Assembly (NCBI GenBank): GCA_002405445.1
Contig: DHLV01000178.1
Coordinates: 1 to 11,980, forward strand
Source of the DNA: Flammeovirgaceae bacterium UBA4659
Lineage (GTDB): Bacteria; Bacteroidota; Bacteroidia; Cytophagales; Cyclobacteriaceae
DNA length: 11,980 nt
Direction of reading: 5' to 3'
Every line of letters begins with the position of its first letter. Within the stretch, counting starts at the first letter, position 1. A program made the position numbers and the translations under genes. The notes beneath the pieces were generated by a model. That model made no database searches. It worked only from the letters and a program-made list of their open reading frames with translations, and was not told where the DNA came from. This document shows positions 1 through 6,746 of the stretch, piece by piece.

Positions 1-93
1 GTTGTCCTTCTTTTTTAGGTAAATAAAAAAAAGGTGTCCATTTCTAATTTTTCAATATGTTGCGTGAGAAACTTGAGACCACCATTTTTGAAT

Positions 94-1464
94 TCACACA
101 CTCGAGCTAAAGATAACTGTTACTTGAGTTCCTTGACCAACAGTTGATTCAACCTCAATTGTTGCACCATGGATTGCAATAATTCGTTGACATAACGAAA
201 GCCCTATGCCATCCCCTTTGATTTTGGAGGTATTATCAGTTCTATAAAAAGGTTGGAAAATTTTATCTAATTCACTTTGTTCAATACCCGGTCCGCTGTC
301 AAAGATCCTCACCTCTATTTCCCCAGCTGAACAAATCAAAGAAACAGTTGCAGTCTTATCAGTTGAAAACTTACAAGCATTCTCAACTATGTTTTGAATT
401 GCCGTCTTCAATAAATAATGGTTCGCCTGCAAGTAAAGATCTTCTTCGTTCTCGGGCATTTTAGTTGTATGAACGTCAACTTGATAGTTCGGACTCTGTG
501 CATGAATATTTTCCCGTACTTCCCATATGATCTCATCGATTCTTACGCGTGTAGTTGCCAAACTCATGTTGTTTTGGTCCAAATATGCTAAATCAAGTAA
601 ACTATTTGACAGATGGTTAAGTTCTTTGATGTCATCTAATACTGAATGTAAAATCTGTTTATACTCTTGAGTCGGCCGCTCGTTCAAAAGCGTAACTTCT
701 AATTGAGACGTTATCTTAGTCAATGGATTTTTTAGTTCATGAGATACGTTTGTGAGAAATGTTTTCTGCAGGGAAAAAGAATTTTCAATTCGGCTCAATA
801 AGTTATTAAACATCGATACCAAATCACCAATCTCGTCTGGTTTTTCCGTAGGCTCTAGCCGTTGGCTAAGCTCAACCGTTGAGATATTTTGTACATCAAC
901 AATAACCTTTTTAATAGGCCTTAACGCTCGACCCGCGTAAAACCACCCAGCCAAGGCAACAATTGCTACTAGCCCAGAAAATAATAGAATCAATATGCTT
1001 CGTAACTTTCTAAGTTGTGTCTTTCCCTGTATGTCAACTGCTCCAGCGAGCACGGTATATGTCTGTCCCCTATCCTTAAATGGAATGCCCACTATTTCAA
1101 ATTCTTCTTGGGCAAATCGATTTTCACCATTTATCCCAATCTCTTTTATAAGTCTTAGTGGGGCATCAAAACGAATAGTATCGTTATTGGTGTAAATTTC
1201 TTTCCCTGCACTGTCAAAAATCGAGATGTTTTCGCGATACAAAACATCTTGATTAGTAAGATCGATAGTTTTAAGCAAAGTAGAATCGACTTGCTCTACC
1301 TTTAGTAACAGAACTGCAGAGGTTATGGCTTTTTCGCGAAGCCGCCTATAAAACTCATCACGATTACTTCTTTTTGAGACAAAATAAACGGTAAAAAAGG
1401 CAACCAATAATATTGCGCTAACCAGCAGTGTGAATTGAAGCGTAAGGCGTGATCTGATGCGCAT
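94..1464 (-). CDS. HAMP-domain sensor histidine kinase (two-component system)
   Basis: Membrane sensor kinase of 456 aa that autophosphorylates on a histidine and passes the phosphate to the response regulator encoded just upstream. Seen in the protein: transmembrane helix 1 at about residues 7-30, an extracytoplasmic sensor region at about 31-155, helix 2 at about 156-177, and a HAMP linker at about 178-230. The H-box HELKNPL has its phospho-acceptor His at 242, followed by an N-box around N358/N362. The G1 box is DSGPG (389-393) and the G2 box is GDGIGL (417-422). All catalytic boxes are intact and the length is normal. The ATG lies one base after the regulator's stop codon, so the two are co-transcribed and probably translationally coupled. 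The layout resembles CusS/heavy-metal-type kinases, but the sensor region shows no ligand motif I can name, and no target genes (efflux, copper) lie in the window. Local base composition is AT-rich (17 G+C of 60 at 601-660). Confidence 0.95.
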   Translation of the reverse strand: MRIRSRLTLQFTLLVSAILLVAFFTVYFVSKRSNRDEFYRRLREKAITSAVLLLKVEQVDSTLLKTIDLTNQDVLYRENISIFDSAGKEIYTNNDTIRFDAPLRLIKEIGINGENRFAQEEFEIVGIPFKDRGQTYTVLAGAVDIQGKTQLRKLRSILILLFSGLVAIVALAGWFYAGRALRPIKKVIVDVQNISTVELSQRLEPTEKPDEIGDLVSMFNNLLSRIENSFSLQKTFLTNVSHELKNPLTKITSQLEVTLLNERPTQEYKQILHSVLDDIKELNHLSNSLLDLAYLDQNNMSLATTRVRIDEIIWEVRENIHAQSPNYQVDVHTTKMPENEEDLYLQANHYLLKTAIQNIVENACKFSTDKTATVSLICSAGEIEVRIFDSGPGIEQSELDKIFQPFYRTDNTSKIKGDGIGLSLCQRIIAIHGATIEVESTVGQGTQVTVIFSSSV

Positions 1465-1465
1465 T

Positions 1466-2143
1466 CTATACCTCTTTCAAAACATATCCCATTCCAAAAG
1501 CAGTATGAACTAATTTTGAATCAAAATCTCGATCAATCTTTTTTCGCAAATAATTAACATACACTTCCACCATGTTTGTGCCTGTGTCAAAATCTACTTT
1601 CCAAATATTTCGCGCTAACTCCGCTCGCGAGATTACTCTTCCCTGATTGATCAAAAAGTATTCAAGTAAAGCAAATTCCTTTGCTGTTAATTCAATACTT
1701 TTCCCTGAGCGATTTGCTGTCTTTTTATCCCGATCAAGAACCAGATTCCCTAATGTTAATACGTTCTCTCCGGGCTTAAACTTTGCTTGTCGCTTTGTTA
1801 GAGCCTTGATTCTCGCCAGTAACTCTTTAAACTCAAAAGGCTTTACTAAATAATCATCAGCACCACAATCGAACCCCAACACAATCTCGTCTGTTGTACC
1901 CAACGCTGTTAACATTAAAATTGGAGTATCAACAGAAGCCTTGCGCAACTGCGAACAAAGGCTTCGTCCATCTAACCCAGGCAAAATGACATCAGTAATA
2001 ATTAGGCTATAGCTTTTTCCAAGCGCCAAATATTTACCCTTTATACCATCAGTAGTTGCATCAACCTCATAGTTATTCTCTTCAAGGCCTTTTTTGATAT
2101 ACTGAATTGTCTTTGCTTCGTCTTCGATCAATAAAATATTCAT
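1466..2143 (-). CDS. OmpR/PhoB-family response regulator
   Basis: DNA-binding response regulator of 225 aa from the ATG ending at 2143. The frame is open to an ATG at 2167, but the eight extra residues (MAGEYFYD) precede the canonical receiver start MNILLIEDE, so I prefer the shorter start. Receiver domain at about residues 2-115: acidic pocket E7/D8, phospho-acceptor D51 in IITDVILPG, conserved T79 (MLTALG) and K101 (VKPF). The C-terminal winged-helix domain at about 125-223 ends in the typical TNMVEVYVNYLRKKID recognition region and the GMGYVL hairpin. All key residues are present. It sits one base before the sensor kinase gene and forms a regulator-kinase pair with it. The upstream gap carries tandem direct repeats (2236-2278) that could be its own binding site. 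There is no strong Shine-Dalgarno sequence before either start. Confidence 0.95.
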   Translation of the reverse strand: MNILLIEDEAKTIQYIKKGLEENNYEVDATTDGIKGKYLALGKSYSLIITDVILPGLDGRSLCSQLRKASVDTPILMLTALGTTDEIVLGFDCGADDYLVKPFEFKELLARIKALTKRQAKFKPGENVLTLGNLVLDRDKKTANRSGKSIELTAKEFALLEYFLINQGRVISRAELARNIWKVDFDTGTNMVEVYVNYLRKKIDRDFDSKLVHTAFGMGYVLKEV

Positions 2144-2235
2144 ATCGTAAAAATACTCGCCAGCCATTACTCGCCCCAGTGTTAACCAACAAAAACAAAT
2201 TAAAGCCTAACCGATTTAAAAAAAGAGCCGGTGGC

Positions 2236-2278
2236 GCAAAATCTAACGAATTTCTAATCTGGATTTAACTCTGGATTT
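2236..2278 (-). promoter_or_regulatory. Tandem direct repeats, candidate response-regulator operator
   Basis: Read on the minus strand, 2278-2258 holds AAATCCAGA twice with a 12-base period. It is followed at 2257-2236 by TTAGAAATTCG and TTAGATTTTGC, two similar 11-mers back to back. OmpR/PhoB-family regulators bind head-to-tail repeats spaced about one helical turn (10-11 bp), so the geometry fits. The block lies about 95-135 bp upstream of the regulator start and could serve autoregulation. The repeats are seen directly; the operator role is inferred. AT-rich DNA can produce such repeats by chance. Confidence 0.3.
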
Positions 2279-2289
2279 CCCCTTGTATG

Positions 2290-2380
2290 ACGACCTTTAA
2301 GCAGGTTTTCATGGTTATGGCCGAAAGGCGAAACACAAATTTCTTTTTTTAAGCTGCTCTCAAAAAGGGCAGCTTTTTTA
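2290..2380 (+). ncRNA. Candidate small RNA or leader RNA ending in the terminator
   Basis: On the plus strand three small hairpins follow each other. They are ACCT/AGGT around a six-base loop near 2293-2306, GCC-GAAA-GGC near 2320-2329 (a GNRA-type tetraloop), and the terminator hairpin at 2351-2375 with a T-run. No convincing protein is encoded: the only short frame is a 21-codon ATG frame (2287-2352) ending in FFF-stop. A plus-strand terminator with no gene in front of it suggests a short transcript starting in this gap, or a leader of acsA. The 5' end is a guess. I could not find a good TTTG/TAnnTTTG promoter; TAACTCTG at 2266-2273 is one mismatch off the -7 box but has no partner at -33. 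No known RNA family is recognised. Confidence 0.22.
2351..2380 (+). terminator. Rho-independent terminator, plus strand
   Basis: A ten-base-pair stem, AAGCTGCTCT (2351-2360) with AGGGCAGCTT (2366-2375), including one G-U wobble and a CAAAA loop, runs directly into a T-run (2374-2379). The minus-strand copy would be followed by A residues, so it acts only on plus-strand transcripts. It lies inside the gap between divergently oriented genes, so the transcript it stops is not explained by any annotated gene. Confidence 0.75.
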
Positions 2381-2600
2381 TGCCCTTCACATTGCGCAAT
2401 AGGGCAACCGCGCGCCCGTCACCATAAGCAAACACCACGGTCACGCGTATCAATACCCACCGAAGGCTGCATGGGCAGCATTTGTGTACGCCCCCACCGA
2501 ACTCCGGCAGGTGATAATTGTCTTGTTTGCAGTGCGACAGATGTCATCGCACGGGCCCGCATGCAGTCGTTTCCTTTACTGCACAAACGCCAATCGGACA
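2381..2600. other. Non-coding leader region upstream of acsA
   Basis: About 220 bases without a supported gene, clearly GC-richer than the two-component genes to its left. Visible elements are: TGCCCT (2381-2386), which can pair with AGGGCA in the terminator arm (2366-2371) or with AGGGCA at 2401-2406; the palindrome ATTGCGCAAT (2391-2400); the short hairpin GCTGC-ATGG-GCAGC (2466-2479); and the direct repeat CCCACCGAA at 2456-2464 and 2493-2501. The acsA frame stays open back to an ATG at 2484, but those 39 extra residues look unlike any AcsA N-terminus. No Bacteroidota-type promoter stands out. The operon promoter should lie here or further upstream. Confidence 0.4.
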
Positions 2601-4322
2601 ATGGTAACCCCCGCAACCGACAACTTTACGAATCATCCGCTGCTCCACACTGCATTCAGTTGGGAAAATGAGCGAAAAAATTTGAATGGCCTGCCAGATG
2701 GGCACGGGCTCAACATCGCTTATGAAGCTGTTGATCGACACGCAAACGGGGCATTGGGGCACCATGTTGCACTGCAATGGATTCGAAAGGATTATTCGGT
2801 CGTTGAATTTACATACCTGGATCTGAAACACCTTTCGTCAAAATTTGCAAACGCGCTGACTGCATTGGGCATTTCAAAAGGCGACATCGTTTGCACATTG
2901 CTCGGCCGCATACCCGAGCTGTACACGGTTGCGTTGGGGGCCCTTAAAAAAACAGCCGTCTATTGTCCGCTGTTTTCTGTCTTTGGCCCTGAGCCGGTGG
3001 TGCAACGACTGATTAGAGGAAAAGCAAAGATCGTTGTCACTACCCTCGGTCAATATGAAGCCAAGATCAAGCCATCACTTGGCCGACTTCCCGATTTGCG
3101 CCATGTGCTGATCATTGATACCCCAGAGAACATTGATGACCAAATCCTGTCCTATCCGCAGTTGATGCAGAAAATGTCAATAGCATTCACCATTCCGCCA
3201 ACATCACCTGACGATGCCGCACTGTTGCACTTCACCAGCGGCACCACCGGAATGCCGAAGGGTGCGATTCATGTGCATGGCGCTGTGCTGATGCATTATG
3301 TTACTGGAAAGTATGTGTTGGACTTTCAGCCGACAGACGTCTTTTGGTGCACTGCCGACCCCGGTTGGGTAACCGGCACATCTTATGGCTTAATCGCCCC
3401 GCTCGTCAGCGGCATTACCAATGTTGTTGACGAAGATGAATTTGATGCTTTGCGCTGGTATCGCATTTTGGAGCAGCAAAAAGTATCAGTTTGGTATACC
3501 TCACCCACGGCCATCAGGCGCCTGATGCGGATGGCAATCAAACCCACAGAACAATATCATCTGCGAAGCCTCAAACTGATTGCCAGCGTAGGCGAGCCGT
3601 TGCATGCAGAGGCAGTGCAGTGGGGTCAAAAAACATTTGGGGTGCCCGTGCTCGACAACTGGTGGCAAACAGAAACAGGGGGAATTATGATTGCGAATTC
3701 TGTTTCCATGGAGGTAAAACCCGGGTCAATGGGAAAGCCCTTGCCGGGAATAGACGTGGCCATCGCAGACGTATCTGAAAACGACTTCCAACTCACCACG
3801 CAGCCGGGTGTCAGCGGCAACCTCGTCATTAGAAAAGGGTGGCCTTCCATGTTCCGCGCATATCTCCATGATGAAGCGCGATACAAAAAATGTTTCAGGG
3901 GAGATTGGTACATCACCGGTGATCTGTGCAAGCGGGATGCTGATGGTTACTTCTGGTTTGTTGGGCGTGCGGATGATATCATCAAAACCTCCGGTCACAT
4001 GGTCGGCCCGTTTGAGGTGGAAAGTGCCTTGATGCACCACAGCTGTGTTGCGGAAGCAGCGGTTATCGGCAAACCCGATCCACTTATCGGTGAGATTGTG
4101 AAGGCGTTTGTGGTGTTGAAGCCGGGTATTGCCGCAAGTGAGCAAGTGCGCCTCGATATCGTTGCACATGCGAGGAAGAAACTGGGGCCGGCTGTGGCTC
4201 CGAAAGAGATTTCGTTTGTCGACAGTTTGCCAAAAACAAAGAGTGGAAAAATACTGAGGCGCCTGCTCAAAGCGCGGGAATTGGGATTGCCTGAAGGAGA
4301 CTTATCTACGCTAGAAAAGTAA
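2601..4322 (+). CDS. acsA: Acetyl-CoA synthetase (AcsA-type, AMP-forming acetate-CoA ligase)
   Basis: ANL-superfamily adenylating enzyme, 573 aa from the ATG at 2601. It activates acetate to acetyl-AMP and then forms acetyl-CoA in the cytosol. The P-loop-like motif TSGTTGMPKG is at 212-221, TADPGWVTG at 251-259, WWQTETGG at 354-361 (the Trp region that in acetyl-CoA synthetases limits the acyl pocket to small acids), WYITGD at 436-441, and the catalytic Lys in PKTKSGKILRR at 550. From memory, length and sequence run closely parallel to Bacillus subtilis AcsA (about 572 aa), including the tail LPxGDLST. That supports the 2601 start over 2484, which would add 39 residues without family resemblance. 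It is the first gene of the operon, 3 bp before E1-alpha. Lys550 corresponds to the residue acetylated in other AcsA proteins to switch the enzyme off. Acetate is the likeliest substrate; propionate is possible. Confidence 0.93.
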   Translation: MVTPATDNFTNHPLLHTAFSWENERKNLNGLPDGHGLNIAYEAVDRHANGALGHHVALQWIRKDYSVVEFTYLDLKHLSSKFANALTALGISKGDIVCTLLGRIPELYTVALGALKKTAVYCPLFSVFGPEPVVQRLIRGKAKIVVTTLGQYEAKIKPSLGRLPDLRHVLIIDTPENIDDQILSYPQLMQKMSIAFTIPPTSPDDAALLHFTSGTTGMPKGAIHVHGAVLMHYVTGKYVLDFQPTDVFWCTADPGWVTGTSYGLIAPLVSGITNVVDEDEFDALRWYRILEQQKVSVWYTSPTAIRRLMRMAIKPTEQYHLRSLKLIASVGEPLHAEAVQWGQKTFGVPVLDNWWQTETGGIMIANSVSMEVKPGSMGKPLPGIDVAIADVSENDFQLTTQPGVSGNLVIRKGWPSMFRAYLHDEARYKKCFRGDWYITGDLCKRDADGYFWFVGRADDIIKTSGHMVGPFEVESALMHHSCVAEAAVIGKPDPLIGEIVKAFVVLKPGIAASEQVRLDIVAHARKKLGPAVAPKEISFVDSLPKTKSGKILRRLLKARELGLPEGDLSTLEK

Positions 4323-4325
4323 ACC

Positions 4326-5306
4326 ATGTCAACCAACATCAACATCGATCAATCGCAGGCGATCAAAGTCCTTTACCAAATGATGTTGATCAGGCGTTTT
4401 GAAGAAAAAGCCGCGGAGGTCTACACCAAGGGCTTCATCAGGGGCTTCCTCCACTTATACATTGGCGAAGAGGCCATCGCTGTTGGCATAATGAACACAC
4501 TGTCGCCAGATGACAACGTGTTGTGTACTTACCGTGAACACGGGCAGGCGCTGGTGCGCGGCCTCGGTGCCGGTGTCATCATGGCAGAAATGTATGGCAA
4601 ACAGGAAGGATGCTGCCGTGGCCGCGGTGGTTCGATGCATTTGTTTGATGCCTCAAAAAAATTCTATGGAGGCAGCGCCATCGTTGCCGGTCATTTGCCG
4701 CTCGCGCTCGGATTTGCCCTGTCCGACAAAAAAATGAAGCGCAGTGGCATCACTGTCTGCTTTTTTGGCGAAGGCGCAGCGGCAGAGGGTGCGTTTCATG
4801 AGGCAATGAACCTGGCAGCGCTATGGAAGATCCCCGTTTTGTTTGTGTGCGAAAATAACCTGTACGCCATGGGCACCGCCATTCGGTTCTCTCATGCATC
4901 TGTTGAATTGGAGAACAAAGGAGCGACCTATGGAATCCCTTCAAAGGTGGTCGATGGCATGGATGTTTGCGCGGTGATGCAGGCCGCCCGCGATGCAATC
5001 GAATCAATCCGCAACAACCAACAGCCGTATTTTCTGGTTTGCAACACCTACCGATTCAGAGCGCACTCGATGTTTGATGCGGAACTCTACCGCGAGAAGA
5101 GCGAGGTAGAAGAAAAAAAGAAACGCGACCCAATCGTGCTGTTCAAAAATTTTTTGTCTGCAAACAAGCTGATCACAAGTGCCGAGATCACGTCTCTCGA
5201 AAAGCAAATCGAAGATGAAATCACCGAGGCAGTGCGCTTTGCGGAGGCCGGAACTCCCGAACCCGTTGAACAACTCAGCCGATTTGTGTACAGCGAAACC
5301 ACGTAA
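4326..5306 (+). CDS. 2-oxoacid dehydrogenase E1 component, alpha subunit (pyruvate/acetoin-type)
   Basis: Thiamine-diphosphate-dependent decarboxylase subunit, 326 aa, full length for the heterotetrameric alpha family. It pairs with the E1-beta encoded at 6743-7726 to decarboxylate a 2-oxoacid and reductively acylate the lipoyl group of E2. Seen: RRFEEKA near the N-terminus, the HLYIGEEA segment (43-50), the TPP/Mg motif from GEG (148-150) to ENN (176-178), and the loop YRFRAHSM (242-249) carrying the conserved His247. The usual GDG is GEG here, a conservative change at a metal-binding position. The gene follows acsA by 3 bp. The exact substrate (pyruvate, acetoin or a branched-chain oxoacid) cannot be settled from sequence. 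No acetoin-utilisation regulator is nearby, and pyruvate is the default guess. Unusually, the beta gene is not adjacent: three other genes intervene. Confidence 0.92.
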   Translation: MSTNINIDQSQAIKVLYQMMLIRRFEEKAAEVYTKGFIRGFLHLYIGEEAIAVGIMNTLSPDDNVLCTYREHGQALVRGLGAGVIMAEMYGKQEGCCRGRGGSMHLFDASKKFYGGSAIVAGHLPLALGFALSDKKMKRSGITVCFFGEGAAAEGAFHEAMNLAALWKIPVLFVCENNLYAMGTAIRFSHASVELENKGATYGIPSKVVDGMDVCAVMQAARDAIESIRNNQQPYFLVCNTYRFRAHSMFDAELYREKSEVEEKKKRDPIVLFKNFLSANKLITSAEITSLEKQIEDEITEAVRFAEAGTPEPVEQLSRFVYSETT

Positions 5307-5315
5307 CCATGAAAA

Positions 5316-5702
5316 ATGATGGCAACTATCGTGCACTTTGACGTTGGCGCAGAGAATCCAGATCGTGCAAAAGCATTCTACCGCCAGTTGTTCGGTTGGA
5401 AACTGATGACACTGCCGGGGCCTGTGCACTACACGCTGATTGAAACCACCGACATACTCGGGGCCCGCGGTGTGGGGGGCGGATTGGCGCAACGTGAAAA
5501 AAACGACCCAACCGGCATGGTGAATTTTTTTGGTGTCAACTCCATTGACGAATCACTCATCGAAGTGCAAAAACTGGGCGGAAAAGTAATTCAGAACAAA
5601 CAGGCTGTGCCCGGCTGGGGGTATTTGGCGGTGTGCCTTGATACCGAAGGCAATCGGTTTGGCCTCTTTCAGGACGAGAAAAATATAACAGAAAATATAT
5701 GA
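5316..5702 (+). CDS. VOC-family (glyoxalase/bleomycin-resistance fold) protein
   Basis: Small cytosolic protein of 128 aa with a single glyoxalase-like domain. The N-terminus TIVHFDVGAENPDRAKAFYR is the classic first beta-alpha unit of the vicinal-oxygen-chelate fold, and the C-terminal LDTEGNRFGLFQ matches the domain end. The usual metal-ligand Glu near that end (GNxxxLxE) is Gln here, so metal-dependent catalysis is doubtful. Members include glyoxalases, dioxygenases, resistance proteins and many of unknown role, and I cannot assign a substrate. Two ATGs (5316 and 5319) are in frame and either may be used. An out-of-frame ATG at 5309 opens a ten-codon frame through the start region. The gene lies 9 bp after E1-alpha and overlaps the next gene by ATGA (5699-5702), so it is a true member of the operon. 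Confidence 0.85.
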   Translation: MMATIVHFDVGAENPDRAKAFYRQLFGWKLMTLPGPVHYTLIETTDILGARGVGGGLAQREKNDPTGMVNFFGVNSIDESLIEVQKLGGKVIQNKQAVPGWGYLAVCLDTEGNRFGLFQDEKNITENI

Positions 5703-6124
5703 TGAACAACATGCAAATTTTAATCAAAGGCCTCCTGGCTGGTGCCGTCATACTGGTGGTGGGCATGCTTCTCAGCCCGGCTTTTCAGGCGTTGGCACCC
5801 GGCCTGAAAGCGGAGTATCAAAACCCGGATTTATTCAGACCGTGGTCAGATCCTATCATGAGCCTCTACTTCGTCCACCCGTTTTTGCTGGGAATCATTC
5901 TGGCGTGGATATGGAACAAAGTCAGCGCTGTTGTGGTTGCCAAATCAGAGTTACAACGTGGACTAATTTTTGGGGCTGCCGTTTGGGCCATGTCATCCTT
6001 ACCGGGAATGCTCATCACGTACGCTTCTTTTCCATTGTCGGTGATGATGGTTACAAATTGGTGCATCAGCGGCTTAGTCGAAATGTTGTGTGTAGGCGTG
6101 TTCTTTTCCAAGACAATCAAATGA
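5699..6124 (+). CDS. Small integral membrane protein of unknown function
   Basis: Protein of 141 aa, strongly hydrophobic, with about four predicted membrane helices. They lie near residues 8-30, 54-74, 87-107 and 113-137. A polar stretch in the first loop (about 36-52) contains FRPWSDP. There is no signal-peptide cleavage site, no conserved catalytic motif and no family I can name with confidence. Two adjacent ATGs (5699 and 5702) are possible. The first overlaps the VOC stop codon as ATGA, suggesting translational coupling. Position inside the 2-oxoacid dehydrogenase operon is the only clue to its job; a role in transport or membrane anchoring would be speculation. It is followed by the only sizeable gap in the operon (52 bp). 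Confidence 0.8.
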   Translation: MMNNMQILIKGLLAGAVILVVGMLLSPAFQALAPGLKAEYQNPDLFRPWSDPIMSLYFVHPFLLGIILAWIWNKVSAVVVAKSELQRGLIFGAAVWAMSSLPGMLITYASFPLSVMMVTNWCISGLVEMLCVGVFFSKTIK

Positions 6125-6176
6125 ATGGGTACCACACCGCGTTACAAACACAGAGCGAAAGAATGAAATCGACTAT

Positions 6177-6746
6177 ATGATGAACGACACGCTGAAAACA
6201 ATTTATGAAAGACGGGCCGTGCGGAAGTATCAAAGCCAACCCGTAGACAGCACGTTAATTGAACAAATCATAGACGCTGGCCGCATGGCGCCCACTGCCA
6301 TGAATCGGCAGGAATGGAAGTTTTATGTTCTGACAGATCAGAAGATGATAGAAGCTTTATCTCCCGGCATCGTAAAAATAGCCGGAAAATTTCTGCATTG
6401 GGCGCATGGTTCCGATCGCAGTAATTCGGGTGATATCATTTTCCATGGCGCGCCCGTGGTGATATTCATAACGGGGCCTGCCAATAGTGAATGGGCTGCA
6501 ATGGATATCGGCATGTGCAGCCAGAACATCATGCTGGCGGCAAAATCATTGGGGCTGGATACTTGCCCCATCGGCCTCGTTAAATTTTTGGCGAAGACAG
6601 AAAAGTTTGAGTCGCTCCACATTCCCGGTTCGGAAAAGATTTACATCGCAATCGCTTTGGGATATGGAGCAGAAAAACCGAAGGTGCATGAACGCAAGCG
6701 CGACAACCTGCGCCTGATCACCCATTTTGAGACACACGCGTTATGA
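6177..6746 (+). CDS. Nitroreductase-family FMN oxidoreductase
   Basis: Flavoprotein of 189 aa of the nitroreductase fold, normally a dimer that binds FMN and uses NAD(P)H. Seen: the N-terminal FMN-phosphate motif YERRAVRKY (10-18), the flavin-contact segment [10 protein letters not shown] (38-47), and the C-terminal LGYGAEKPK region with basic residues (RKRDN) that closes the FMN site. The length is typical. In this family, reactions range from reduction of nitro groups and quinones to dehydrogenations, so the substrate is not predictable. The gene sits between the two E1 subunit genes, and its stop overlaps the E1-beta start by ATGA (6743-6746), strong evidence for co-translation. It is not a replacement for E3: it lacks the two-domain disulfide-reductase architecture. 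Starts at 6177 and 6180 are both possible. Confidence 0.9.
   Translation: MMNDTLKTIYERRAVRKYQSQPVDSTLIEQIIDAGRMAPTAMNRQEWKFYVLTDQKMIEALSPGIVKIAGKFLHWAHGSDRSNSGDIIFHGAPVVIFITGPANSEWAAMDIGMCSQNIMLAAKSLGLDTCPIGLVKFLAKTEKFESLHIPGSEKIYIAIALGYGAEKPKVHERKRDNLRLITHFETHAL

Noticed and set aside
6..34. AT-rich imperfect inverted repeat (CCTTC-T6 against A-rich arm ending AAGG) with nearby TGTCC repeats, possibly an insertion-sequence end or terminator
   Set aside because: The arms are mostly homopolymer A/T, the stem has a bulge, and no transposase or target duplication is visible; the window edge cuts the context.
2484..2600. 39-residue N-terminal extension of acsA from an upstream ATG
   Set aside because: The extension does not resemble AcsA N-termini, while the ATG at 2601 gives the usual family length.
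2419..2616. Minus-strand frame of 65 codons in the acsA leader
   Set aside because: No recognisable domain, and it overlaps the acsA start; GC-rich DNA gives such frames by chance.
3726..4169. 147-codon minus-strand frame within acsA
   Set aside because: Antisense shadow of a clearly conserved coding region, with unlike-protein composition.
5004..5492. 162-codon minus-strand frame across the E1-alpha/VOC junction
   Set aside because: Antisense to two well-supported genes; no family features.
6177..6746. Nitroreductase as a substitute E3 for the complex
   Set aside because: It has the single-domain FMN fold and lacks the FAD/NAD disulfide-reductase architecture and redox CxxxxC motif of E3.
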